Source: an uncultured Collinsella sp. (GTDB lineage Bacteria; Actinomycetota; Coriobacteriia; Coriobacteriales; Coriobacteriaceae). From it: a stretch of 8,848 nucleotides of DNA. The notes below the pieces were generated by a model. That model worked only from the letters and a program-made list of their open reading frames with translations, was not told where the DNA came from and did no database searches. The translations under genes and the position numbers were made by a program. The stretch lies in the NCBI GenBank assembly GCA_900766165.1, contig CAAFUK010000114.1:1-8848 (forward strand), given 5' to 3'. Shown in pieces: positions 1 to 6,146 of the stretch. Within the stretch, counting starts at the first letter, position 1. The number at the start of each line of letters is the position of its first letter.

Positions 1-27
1 CATTTGGACAATCTGACGTTCAACTTC

Positions 28-56
28 AAGGGCGCGACCAGAAGGTCAGCGCCCTT
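28..56 (+). terminator. Terminator-like hairpin at the left edge
   Basis: The arms AAGGGCGCGACC (28-39) and GGTCAGCGCCCTT (44-56) pair with one bulged base around an AGAA loop, and the 3' arm runs into TTTCGTTT. This suits an intrinsic terminator of a plus-strand gene ending at or before the window start. The A-rich 5' side is weak, so action on the minus-strand ATPase gene is less likely. No gene can be supported between position 1 and the ATPase stop at 208. Confidence 0.55.
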
Positions 57-145
57 TCGTTTCACGTCACCTTGTCTCAAATGCGGCCCGCTCGCTGCCG
101 TTGCCAAAACATCGGCGTTGCCTTGCTTCGGGAATGCGGCAGATA

Positions 146-184
146 GGGACGTTCCTTTTCTGCCGGCAGTTTGGGACACTCCTT
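146..184. repeat. 39-bp direct repeat, left copy
   Basis: These 39 bases are identical to 1657-1695. With four mismatches the match extends left to 48 bases (137-184 against 1648-1695), at a constant offset of 1511 bp. The unit has two GGGAC motifs (146 and 173), each followed by CCTT, around the 10-bp palindrome CTGCCGGCAG. A further GGGAC lies at 187-191. This copy begins 24 bp beyond the ATPase stop codon, so it may also act as a 3'-end element. What it does is unknown. Confidence 0.9.
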
Positions 185-207
185 ACGGGACACCCCCTCC
201 ACAGCGC

Positions 208-1509
208 CTATGCCAGCTTGTCGATTTGCCCAATCTCCCAGAGCGGAATGTTGACGAGCGTGCCCTCGTCTCTATATGCCGCTAACGATGTTCTCACGCA
301 GCGCTCGAGCTTGAATTTCTCGCAGGCAATCCTCAGGCTCTTTGCTTTGAGGTTCTCTGCCGCCTTGACCTCGAGCGGAAGCACGGTCCCCGCATGGTCG
401 ATGGCAAAGTCAGTCTCTGCATTGCCGGAGGAGGATGACCAATACGCGGGAGTTTTGCCTTGGAGCAAAAGCTCCTGTGCGACGTATTGCTCGGTCAGTG
501 AGCCTTTGAACTCCGTAAAAACAGCGGGCCCGTTCAGAACAATGGCTGGCGAGAGGCCGGAGAGTGCTCCGAGGATGCCGGTGTCGATGCAGAACAGCTT
601 GAAGCCCGAGAGATCCTCGTAGCTTGTGAGCGGTGCTCTTAGGGCGGAAACACGTGGTACCTTATGAACGATTCCATAGTCCATGAGCCACCGGAGGCTT
701 TCCTCAAAATCGCGTGCGCGCGCCCCGGGACGGAGCGCACCGTAGACGAACTTCTTGTTTTCCTTTGCGAGCTGGCCGGGAAGGGATTTCCAAACCAGCC
801 TCATGCGCTCGACGATGCGGGCTGGCGCATGCTTGCCAAAATCGGATTCGTAAGCTTCGATGATTTGCTGCTGAAGCCTGCGGGCCTCGATGAAATCGTG
901 GGAGGCGGCGAAAGCGGAGACAACTTCTGGCATGCCACCGACAACGAGGTATTCCTTGAGCAGGCGCTCGAGCTTTTCGGAAACGTTTGCCAGCAGGTCC
1001 ATGTCTGCGGCAAGAATGGCATCTGCGAGCGGATCGCCATCGACGGCACGAACGAACTCGGCAAACCCCATGGGGCGCATGGTGAGCTGGTCGATCTTGC
1101 CGACGGGGAACGACTCGTTTTCGCGTCGGAGCGCGAGCCCCATATAGGAGCCGGCTGCCACGATATGGTATTCCGGCGCCAGCTCGTTGAAGTATTTGAG
1201 CGAGGTGATGCCACGCGGTGCCTCTTGGATTTCGTCGAAGATGATGAGTGTGTCTGTTGGCGTTATGGTCTGGCCGCGCAGGAGTTCTATCTGGGAGATG
1301 ATGCGTTTGGGGTCAAGGCTTCCGTCGAACAGCGAACGTGCGCCCGGTTCGAGCATAAAGTCAAAACGGATGACGTTTTGATACTGCTGGCCTGCGAATT
1401 CGTTGAGAAGCCAGGTTTTTCCCGTCTGGCGGGCCCCCTTAAGCAGGAGGGGCTTGCGGTTTGCCCTAGATTTCCAAGCGATGAGTTCGTCCATTAGCTG
1501 TCGCTGCAT
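208..1509 (-). CDS. AAA+ ATPase with C-terminal DUF4143 (PD-(D/E)XK-like) domain
   Basis: This 433-residue protein has an N-terminal P-loop ATPase of the AAA_14 type. The Walker A motif is GARQTGKT at 25-32, Walker B is LIIFDE at 88-93 and a sensor-1-like AAGSY is at 118-122. The C-terminal part matches DUF4143: TEQYVAQEL (339-347), a conserved Trp (357), ETDF (365-368) and LEVKA (379-383), the acidic/Lys pattern of a PD-(D/E)XK nuclease fold. The length is typical of the family, which is widespread in bacteria and archaea; its biochemical role is poorly known and nuclease activity is not established. The ATG at 1509 is supported by GGAGG (1514-1518) five bases upstream. The gene stands alone, bounded by 39-bp direct repeats and preceded by three 33-bp tandem repeats, which suggests an accessory gene. 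No toxin, antitoxin or partner gene is adjacent. Confidence 0.92.
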   Translation of the reverse strand: MQRQLMDELIAWKSRANRKPLLLKGARQTGKTWLLNEFAGQQYQNVIRFDFMLEPGARSLFDGSLDPKRIISQIELLRGQTITPTDTLIIFDEIQEAPRGITSLKYFNELAPEYHIVAAGSYMGLALRRENESFPVGKIDQLTMRPMGFAEFVRAVDGDPLADAILAADMDLLANVSEKLERLLKEYLVVGGMPEVVSAFAASHDFIEARRLQQQIIEAYESDFGKHAPARIVERMRLVWKSLPGQLAKENKKFVYGALRPGARARDFEESLRWLMDYGIVHKVPRVSALRAPLTSYEDLSGFKLFCIDTGILGALSGLSPAIVLNGPAVFTEFKGSLTEQYVAQELLLQGKTPAYWSSSSGNAETDFAIDHAGTVLPLEVKAAENLKAKSLRIACEKFKLERCVRTSLAAYRDEGTLVNIPLWEIGQIDKLA

Positions 1510-1532
1510 ACTGCCTCCTAACGATCATGGTC

Positions 1533-1538
1533 AGTATA
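1533..1538 (-). promoter_or_regulatory. Candidate -10 element of the ATPase gene
   Basis: Read on the minus strand this is TATACT, a good -10 match, about 24 bp upstream of the ATG at 1509. No good -35 hexamer lies 16-18 bp further upstream. The first of the 33-bp tandem repeats occupies that position, so the repeats may bind an activator or repressor of this promoter. Confidence 0.35.
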
Positions 1539-1544
1539 AGACTG

Positions 1545-1643
1545 TTTTGATCTTTCCATCGAATAATGTGGGAGTGAACCACGTTTTTCCATCGAATAAT
1601 GTGGGAGACAACCACGTTTTTCCATCGAATAATGTGGTGGTTT
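1545..1643. repeat. Three tandem 33-bp repeats upstream of the ATPase gene
   Basis: A 19-bp core, TTTCCATCGAATAATGTGG, occurs exactly at 1553-1571, 1586-1604 and 1619-1637, with a strict 33-bp period. Copies 2 and 3 also share the preceding ACCACGTT, so each is framed by CCAC and GTGG. The array lies just upstream of the candidate ATPase promoter. The period is about three helical turns, so every core would face the same side of the DNA, as expected for cooperative protein binding. The spacing is too short and regular for CRISPR. Confidence 0.9.
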
Positions 1644-1656
1644 AGGTCGGCACCTG

Positions 1657-1695
1657 GGGACGTTCCTTTTCTGCCGGCAGTTTGGGACACTCCTT
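1657..1695. repeat. 39-bp direct repeat, right copy
   Basis: Identical to 146-184 and in the same orientation. The two copies enclose the ATPase gene with its upstream repeats, a segment of 1511 bp from repeat start to repeat start. The preceding bases CGGCACCTGGGGAC recall the GGGGACAGGCACC loop sequence of the hairpin at 7329-7369, which hints at a common repeat family. Confidence 0.9.
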
Positions 1696-1729
1696 GTTTT
1701 GGTGCAAATTAGCTACCCATGCATCAGAA

Positions 1730-1767
1730 AACGGCGCCCGTCGGCGATGTTGCCGGCGGGCGCCGTT
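1730..1767 (-). terminator. Intrinsic terminator of the galKT operon
   Basis: The arms at 1730-1745 and 1752-1767 pair over all 16 bases (one G-T wobble) around a 6-base loop. The stem is very GC-rich, built on AACGGCGCCCG. On the minus strand the hairpin is followed by TTTTCT, and it begins 55 bases after the galT stop codon. This separates gal transcription from the ATPase gene on the same strand. Confidence 0.85.
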
Positions 1768-1821
1768 GTCGTGTGGGCGGTTATGTCGTGCGGGCTGCTG
1801 TTGAACGTTCGGGCCCGTGCT

Positions 1822-3450
1822 CTACAGCGAGTCGATAAAGCGCTGCTGGGCGGCGCGTCCTGCCTCGTCCCATTTAAAGACGCCGGCGTTGTCGAGCACG
1901 TGGCCAAACACCACGCCCACCTCCTCGTGCAGGATATCGATGGCGTTGTCGGTCGTAAGTTCATCGGCGCGGCGAGCAAAGACGTCCTCGGCCCACGCGG
2001 CGTGGCTGCGGCAAAGGTCGTCGCCCTCGAGCGCGCCAGCAAGGTCGTAGCTGGCATCGGCCTTGGCTGCCAGCAAGTGCTCGCGGACGGTGCCGAGCTC
2101 GGGAACCAAGCGCGGCGGCAAAATGGCCAGGCCCATGACCTCGATCAGGCCGATGTTCTCCTTCTTAATATGGTGGTACTCGGCATGCGGGTGGAAAACG
2201 CCCAGCGGGTGCTCGTCGGTCGTGATGTTGCAGCGAAGCGCCAGGTAGGCCTCGTAGATTTTGCCGCCGGCGTTGCCGCGGGAGTCGACGCGGCGGATGA
2301 CGGGCGTCACGGTGTTGTGCGCCACGCCGTCGGCAGTGTGCGCGATGACGCCCACGGACTCATCGGTCCACTCACGCCAGGCGAGGATAATCTTTTCGGC
2401 AGCATCGAGCAGCTGGGCTCGGTCGTGCGAGCGCAGACGCAGCACCGAGAGCGGCCACTGCAGCACAGTGCCGCTGACCTGGTCAAAGCCGGGCACGCTA
2501 AACTGCGAGACCTCGGTGGCATGCATCATGGGGAACTCGTGCGCGCCGCCCTGGAAGTGGTCGTGCGACAGAATCGAACCGCCCACGATGGGCAGGTCGG
2601 CATTGGAGCCTATAAAGTAGTGCGGGAACAGGTCCACAAAATCGAGCAGGCACGTCAGGCCCTTGCGGTCAACGTGCATAGCACGATGCTCGGAGCTCAT
2701 GGCAATGCAGTGCTCGTTAAAGTACGCGTACGGGCTGTATTGGAAGCCCCAGCGCTCGCCGTCGAGCTTAATGGGGATAACGCGCAGATTCTGGCGGGCG
2801 GGATGGGCGCCGCCGTCGGCTGCAGCGGAGCGTCCGGGATAGCCCTCGTTTTCGATGCAGAGCTGGCAGGCGGGATACTTCTCGCCCGTGTTCTTGGCTA
2901 CACCTGCCGCGGCGATATCGCGCGGGTCCTTCTCAGGCTTGGACAGGTTGATAGTGATCTCAAGATCGCCCCAGTTGGTGGGGGTGCTCCATTTGATGTT
3001 GCGCGCGATGGCGGCACGGCGCACGTAGCCGGCGTCGCAGCACAGGCCGTAGAACCAGTCGGTTGCGGCGCGGGGCTCGTTGACGCCCATACGTCCGTTG
3101 AACTCTTCGTTTACAACCGAAGGCCTCGGCGTGAGCACGCCCATGATTCGCATGGCGATGCGGTCGCGGCCCGATGCTGTGTCCTCGGCGGCACCGTTGG
3201 CAACGGCGGCCTCGGAAAGTACGGCGAGCGTGCCCTCAAGGTCAAAGTCGGGGAGTGTGTCAGGGTGCAGAAGCGAAATCTTCTCGGTCTGCAGCGCCCA
3301 GGCCATGTCGAGCGCGGGGCCCGTGGCGCCAATGCACTCAAGAATGGTGTTGTAGGCCCAGATACGGTCGTCCTGCCCAATCATGGATCGGTGGATGGCG
3401 TACTCAATCAGGTTCTGCGCAGCTTCGCGCACGTCGGTCGTTACAGCCAT
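1822..3450 (-). CDS. galT: UDP-glucose--hexose-1-phosphate uridylyltransferase (GalT, clostridial type)
   Basis: GalT transfers UMP from UDP-glucose to galactose-1-phosphate, giving UDP-galactose and glucose-1-phosphate in the cytoplasmic Leloir pathway. The 542 residues match the GalT2 family of Firmicutes and relatives rather than the shorter E. coli type. The nucleophile motif is GGSILSHDHFQGGAH at 290-304, with His296, His298 and Gln300 forming the HxHxQ site. The family's CQLCxENEGY is at 195-204, and HPHAEYHHIKKENIGLIEVMG at 420-440 is the conserved C-terminal block. The protein is somewhat longer than the roughly 490-500 residues I would expect. The start is set by AAGGGGG (3461-3467), ten bases upstream of the ATG at 3450. 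The start overlaps the last 10 bases of galK (ATGGCTGTAA), which implies translational coupling. The gene is second in the operon and ends before a strong terminator. Confidence 0.96.
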   Translation of the reverse strand: MAVTTDVREAAQNLIEYAIHRSMIGQDDRIWAYNTILECIGATGPALDMAWALQTEKISLLHPDTLPDFDLEGTLAVLSEAAVANGAAEDTASGRDRIAMRIMGVLTPRPSVVNEEFNGRMGVNEPRAATDWFYGLCCDAGYVRRAAIARNIKWSTPTNWGDLEITINLSKPEKDPRDIAAAGVAKNTGEKYPACQLCIENEGYPGRSAAADGGAHPARQNLRVIPIKLDGERWGFQYSPYAYFNEHCIAMSSEHRAMHVDRKGLTCLLDFVDLFPHYFIGSNADLPIVGGSILSHDHFQGGAHEFPMMHATEVSQFSVPGFDQVSGTVLQWPLSVLRLRSHDRAQLLDAAEKIILAWREWTDESVGVIAHTADGVAHNTVTPVIRRVDSRGNAGGKIYEAYLALRCNITTDEHPLGVFHPHAEYHHIKKENIGLIEVMGLAILPPRLVPELGTVREHLLAAKADASYDLAGALEGDDLCRSHAAWAEDVFARRADELTTDNAIDILHEEVGVVFGHVLDNAGVFKWDEAGRAAQQRFIDSL

Positions 3451-4646
3451 GCCGCGTAAGCCCCCTTGTCAGAAATTGCGTAGTGACGGGCAGAGCCCTC
3501 GCCCAGCCAGCCGTTCATCTTGGTAATAAAGGTGTCGACTAGGTCGAGCGGCACGAAGGCCTGGATGGTGCCACCAAAGCCGCCGCCGTGGATGCGGACG
3601 GCGCCGCGGCCGTCGAGCACATGCTCGGCAAGGGCCAGCGCATACATGGAGGGCTGCTCGGAGCCCAACTTGGCAACGACATTCTGCAGGTACATGGCAG
3701 AGCTGGCGCCGGACTCGCGCGTCAGGACCAGGAACTGGTCGATGTCGCCGGCGTTAAGAGCTGCCCAGCGCTTGTCGACCAGGCCGTTCTCGTACCAGTA
3801 GTGAACGGCGCGCAGACAAGCGCGGTCGCCCAGTTTGGCGCGCAGCTCGGGGAGCTTGGCGTCAAAGTCGGCAACGTCGACCTCGCACAGGCGTGTCTTG
3901 CCAAACTCGGCAGCAACGTCCTGCATCTCGCGCGGTACGGCGGCGTAGTCGTCGGTGGCTGCCACGTGGTCGGCACCCACCTTAACGAGCACGAGCGCAT
4001 AGCCGTGATCCTCAAAGTTGAGCTCGAGCTTCTGGGTTTTAGGCTGAGTCTGGTCCTCAAAGTCCATGTAGGCAAGGCCGCCCATGCACACAGCGGCCTG
4101 GTCCATCAGACCGCAGGGCTTGCCATAGTAGTTGTTCTCGGTGCGCTGGCTCATCTGGGCGAGCGCGATGGGCTCGATGGCGGGTGCGCCCCAGAGCGTC
4201 TCCATGGCGCGACCGTATGCCGCCTCGACAGCAGCAGAGCTCGAAAGACCGCCGCCCGAGGGGACGGAGCAGGTGAAAGCAAAATCGAAGCCGTGAGGCT
4301 CAACGCCAAGGGCTGCAATCTCGTGGGCCATACCGCGCACGAGGCTTGCGGACGTGCCCTTCTCGGCCTCCTGAACATCCAGCGTGTCGAGCGTAATCTC
4401 AAAGGTGGGGTAGCCCTCGTCGGCAACGCGAACCTTGTTGGTGTCGGTCGCCACGGCGATGCCGTCGACGGCGACATCGAGCGAGCCGGCGATGACGTGG
4501 CCGCCCTCGTGGTCGGTATGGTTGCCGCTGATTTCGGAGCGGCCGGGCGCGTGCACATAGAGCACCTGTCGGTCGCCGATGGGGCCAAACTCCTCCTCAA
4601 ACAGCTTGGTGAGCGTGGCGAGCGTCTTTTCGTCGGGGGTGGTCAT
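3441..4646 (-). CDS. galK: Galactokinase (GalK), GHMP kinase family
   Basis: GalK phosphorylates galactose to galactose-1-phosphate with ATP, the substrate of the downstream GalT. Its 401 residues have the usual galactokinase length. The three GHMP motifs are present: the substrate signature at 35-49 (GRSEISGNHTDHEGG), the ATP-binding PSGGGLSSSAA at 129-139, and the C-terminal HGGGFGG at 353-359. The expected catalytic Arg36 and the Asp182 of GLMDQ are in place. The signature differs from the textbook GEHTDY: Asn42 replaces the galactose-contacting Glu and His46 replaces Tyr. From memory this is common in a clostridial/coriobacterial branch, so galactokinase remains the best call given galT in the same operon. 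The ATG at 4646 follows AAGGAAAGGA (4652-4661) by five bases. The promoter must lie in the operator region upstream. Confidence 0.95.
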   Translation of the reverse strand: MTTPDEKTLATLTKLFEEEFGPIGDRQVLYVHAPGRSEISGNHTDHEGGHVIAGSLDVAVDGIAVATDTNKVRVADEGYPTFEITLDTLDVQEAEKGTSASLVRGMAHEIAALGVEPHGFDFAFTCSVPSGGGLSSSAAVEAAYGRAMETLWGAPAIEPIALAQMSQRTENNYYGKPCGLMDQAAVCMGGLAYMDFEDQTQPKTQKLELNFEDHGYALVLVKVGADHVAATDDYAAVPREMQDVAAEFGKTRLCEVDVADFDAKLPELRAKLGDRACLRAVHYWYENGLVDKRWAALNAGDIDQFLVLTRESGASSAMYLQNVVAKLGSEQPSMYALALAEHVLDGRGAVRIHGGGFGGTIQAFVPLDLVDTFITKMNGWLGEGSARHYAISDKGAYAAWL

Positions 4647-4687
4647 GGGGGTCCTTTCCTTGGCGCGTACGGACGATTTTTTGCGTC

Positions 4688-4773
4688 GTTATGAGTACGT
4701 TAACAATTTGAAGCGGCATGAACTCAGCATCCACAATGCCGCACGTTAAGGGCTATGTTAACGTACTCATAAC
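4688..4773. promoter_or_regulatory. Double LacI-type operator (18-bp perfect inverted repeat) controlling galK
   Basis: GTTATGAGTACGTTAACA (4688-4705) and its exact reverse complement (4756-4773) face each other 50 bp apart. Each arm holds a LacI-family style site with a central CG (TGTTAACGTACTCA on one strand). The two CG centres lie 64 bp apart, about six helical turns, which would suit looping by a tetrameric LacI-type repressor. A second inverted repeat, GCGGCAT (4713-4719) and ATGCCGC (4736-4742), is nested almost at the middle. The galK promoter should lie here, but I could not pick its hexamers with confidence. Confidence 0.75.
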
Positions 4774-4822
4774 ACAATACTTATCACTTTTTGAGAATCT
4801 GGTAATCGGTAGAAATACAGCC

Positions 4823-4852
4823 GTGAACGGTACTGCCGTATGGACTTATAAA
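4823..4852 (+). promoter_or_regulatory. Candidate promoter of the LacI-family gene
   Basis: TATAAA at 4847-4852 is a good -10 element; the best -35 is the weak GTGAAC at 4823-4828, 18 bp upstream. Transcription would start near 4859, placing the third operator copy (4880-4892) about 20-30 bp downstream, where a bound repressor could block initiation or elongation. The weak -35 keeps the confidence low. Confidence 0.35.
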
Positions 4853-4879
4853 GCAGAAGAGATGCAGATAGAAAAAGTA

Positions 4880-4892
4880 GAGTACGTTAACA
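4880..4892 (+). promoter_or_regulatory. Third copy of the LacI-type operator, in the regulator's own leader
   Basis: GAGTACGTTAACA here is identical to 4693-4705 and is the reverse complement of the matching stretch at 4756-4773. Its CG centre is 123 bp from the middle operator. Its position between the candidate promoter and the GTG start at 4986 suggests autoregulation of the LacI-family gene. Confidence 0.65.
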
Positions 4893-4985
4893 TGCGTCCG
4901 ACGATAGCGGGCCTCGGCGCGGGATGTATTTCTGCCCGGGCCGGCATTCACGCTATTCAGATCTCGCAAGGGTGAAGGTGATCCT

Positions 4986-6017
4986 GTGGCAAGGCGCCCG
5001 TCCAACGATACCAGTTCGCGTCCGGTCTCCATGGCCGACGTCGCCCGCGCTGCTGGCGTTTCGCAGCAGACGGTTTCGCGCGTCGCCAACGGCTTGCCCA
5101 ACGTTAACGAGCAGACGCGCCAGCGCGTGCAGGCCGCTATGCAAGAGCTCGGCTTTCGTCCGAGTTATGCCGGTCGCTCGCTGCGCGACGGCCGTTACCA
5201 TTCGGTCGGCCTGTGCGTCAACGATGTCACCAAGTTTGGCAACCTCTCAATGATCGACGGCATCGCCAGCGCTGCTCGCGAGCATAATTGCGCCATCACG
5301 CTGGTCGAGATGTCCAAGACTGAGGAGTTTTCGCTTGCCGAGGCCACGCGTCGTATGGCCGCGCTGCCCGTGGACGGCATCATTATCGGCATGAGTCGCA
5401 TGGCACCCGATTTTGAGACGTTTGATCCGCTACCGGGGATCGGCACGGTTATCGTCACCATGTATGCGCATCCGCGCGTGACCACGGTCGATTCCGACCA
5501 TTACGGCTGCTCGCTGCTGCTTATGGATCACCTGTTTGAGCTCGGCCACGAGCAGATTCGCTATATTGGCGGCCCGTCCTTCTCGGTGGACGAGCAGTTC
5601 CGCCGCGCCGGCTGGCAAGACGCGCTCGAGCGCAGGCATATCGAGCCGGTGGAGCCGCTCGAGGGCGACTGGTCTGCCAACAGCGGCTACGAGGCCGGCA
5701 GGTATCTGGCCGAGCACGACCGCACCATGACGGCGATCTATGCGGCAAACGACCAGATGGCAAATGGCGCCATCGCCGCGCTGCGCGATAGCGGCCTGCG
5801 CGTGCCCGAAGACGTGAGCGTGGTGGGTGTCGACGATTCGCTCGACGATTTTGTCGCGCACAACGAACTCACGACCGTCCGGTTCGATCTACATCAGCGC
5901 GGACGCGAGGTGTTTGAGCATGCGGTTCCCAAGGAGGGGACGCCGGGCAAACCCGTTGCGATCCGTATCCCCGGCCAGCTCATCGTTCGACATAGCACGG
6001 CGGCACCGCGCGCGTAG
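4986..6017 (+). CDS. LacI/GalR-family transcriptional regulator, probable local regulator of galKT
   Basis: This 343-residue protein has the two-part LacI-family layout. The N-terminal helix-turn-helix is VSMADVARAAGVSQQTVSRVANG (14-36), very close to E. coli LacI except for Gln27 at the operator-reading Tyr17 position. A hinge follows around 57-67 (FRPSYAGRSLR), then a periplasmic-binding-protein-like sugar-sensing domain from about 73 to 335, with YAANDQMANGAIAALR at 252-267 and SVVGVDDS at 278-285. The start is GTG at 4986, preceded by AAGGTG (4975-4980); an ATG at 5031 would cut into the DNA-binding domain. The gene is divergent from galK, with three matching operator copies between them, so I infer it regulates galKT and itself in response to galactose or a galactoside. 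The effector cannot be read from the sequence. Confidence 0.93.
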   Translation: MARRPSNDTSSRPVSMADVARAAGVSQQTVSRVANGLPNVNEQTRQRVQAAMQELGFRPSYAGRSLRDGRYHSVGLCVNDVTKFGNLSMIDGIASAAREHNCAITLVEMSKTEEFSLAEATRRMAALPVDGIIIGMSRMAPDFETFDPLPGIGTVIVTMYAHPRVTTVDSDHYGCSLLLMDHLFELGHEQIRYIGGPSFSVDEQFRRAGWQDALERRHIEPVEPLEGDWSANSGYEAGRYLAEHDRTMTAIYAANDQMANGAIAALRDSGLRVPEDVSVVGVDDSLDDFVAHNELTTVRFDLHQRGREVFEHAVPKEGTPGKPVAIRIPGQLIVRHSTAAPRA

Positions 6018-6044
6018 TTTGCGCAGGTCAACGGTGCGTTATTG

Positions 6045-6061
6045 CGTTTGGATAACAAACG
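6045..6061. promoter_or_regulatory. Short inverted repeat downstream of the LacI-family gene
   Basis: CGTTTG (6045-6050) and CAAACG (6056-6061) pair around GATAA, 28 bases past the stop codon. There is no T tract, so this is a weak terminator at best. An alternative pairing, GTTAT (6038-6042) with ATAAC (6052-6056), overlaps it. It could equally be a small protein-binding site upstream of fprA. Confidence 0.3.
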
Positions 6062-6100
6062 GTAAGGATGCCGGCAGATGGCTGTTGGGATGCAGCCGAG

Positions 6101-6130
6101 TGCTATGATAGACGGGTTCTTTTGTCTATC
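6101..6130 (+). promoter_or_regulatory. fprA promoter (extended -10) overlapped by an inverted repeat
   Basis: TGCTATGAT at 6101-6109 is an extended -10 element (TGn plus TATGAT); no good -35 is seen, which extended promoters tolerate. Perfect 7-bp arms GATAGAC (6107-6113) and GTCTATC (6124-6130) lie across the end of the -10 and the start of the transcript, just before the ribosome binding site. This could be a repressor operator or an RNA hairpin beside the ribosome binding site. Confidence 0.5.
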
Positions 6131-6146
6131 TAGGAGGCTTTGCCTG

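Noticed and set aside
664..1497. 277-codon plus-strand open frame opposite the ATPase gene
   Set aside because: It is a mirror of the ATPase frame with no recognisable protein motifs.
1545..1643. Possible short CRISPR array
   Set aside because: Only three units, with spacers far too short and nearly identical, and no cas genes.
1466..1690. Small minus-strand frame with three HIIRWKNVV-like peptide repeats
   Set aside because: The peptide repeats follow from a 33-bp DNA repeat whose length is a multiple of three. The frame starts with GTG inside the 39-bp repeat, lacks a properly spaced ribosome binding site and overlaps the ATPase start.
1699..3459. 586-codon plus-strand open frame antisense to galT
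   Set aside because: It mirrors galT in a GC-rich region where third-position bias keeps the opposite strand open; the translation shows no recognisable domain and galT motifs are unambiguous.
3588..4694. 368-codon plus-strand open frame antisense to galK
   Set aside because: It is a shadow of galK for the same reason, with no family match.
4718..4975. Small plus-strand open frame in the galK-lacI intergenic region
   Set aside because: It runs through operators and promoters, lacks a ribosome binding site and has no recognisable product.
5100..5109. AACGTTAACG inside the LacI-family coding region, similar to the operator core
   Set aside because: It encodes the conserved NVN of the DNA-binding domain and lacks the GAGT half of the operator, so a chance match is likelier.
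6078..6146. Upstream in-frame ATG extending fprA by 23 residues
   Set aside because: It precedes the extended -10 element; the ATG at 6147 has a perfect AGGAGG and gives the normal family N-terminus.
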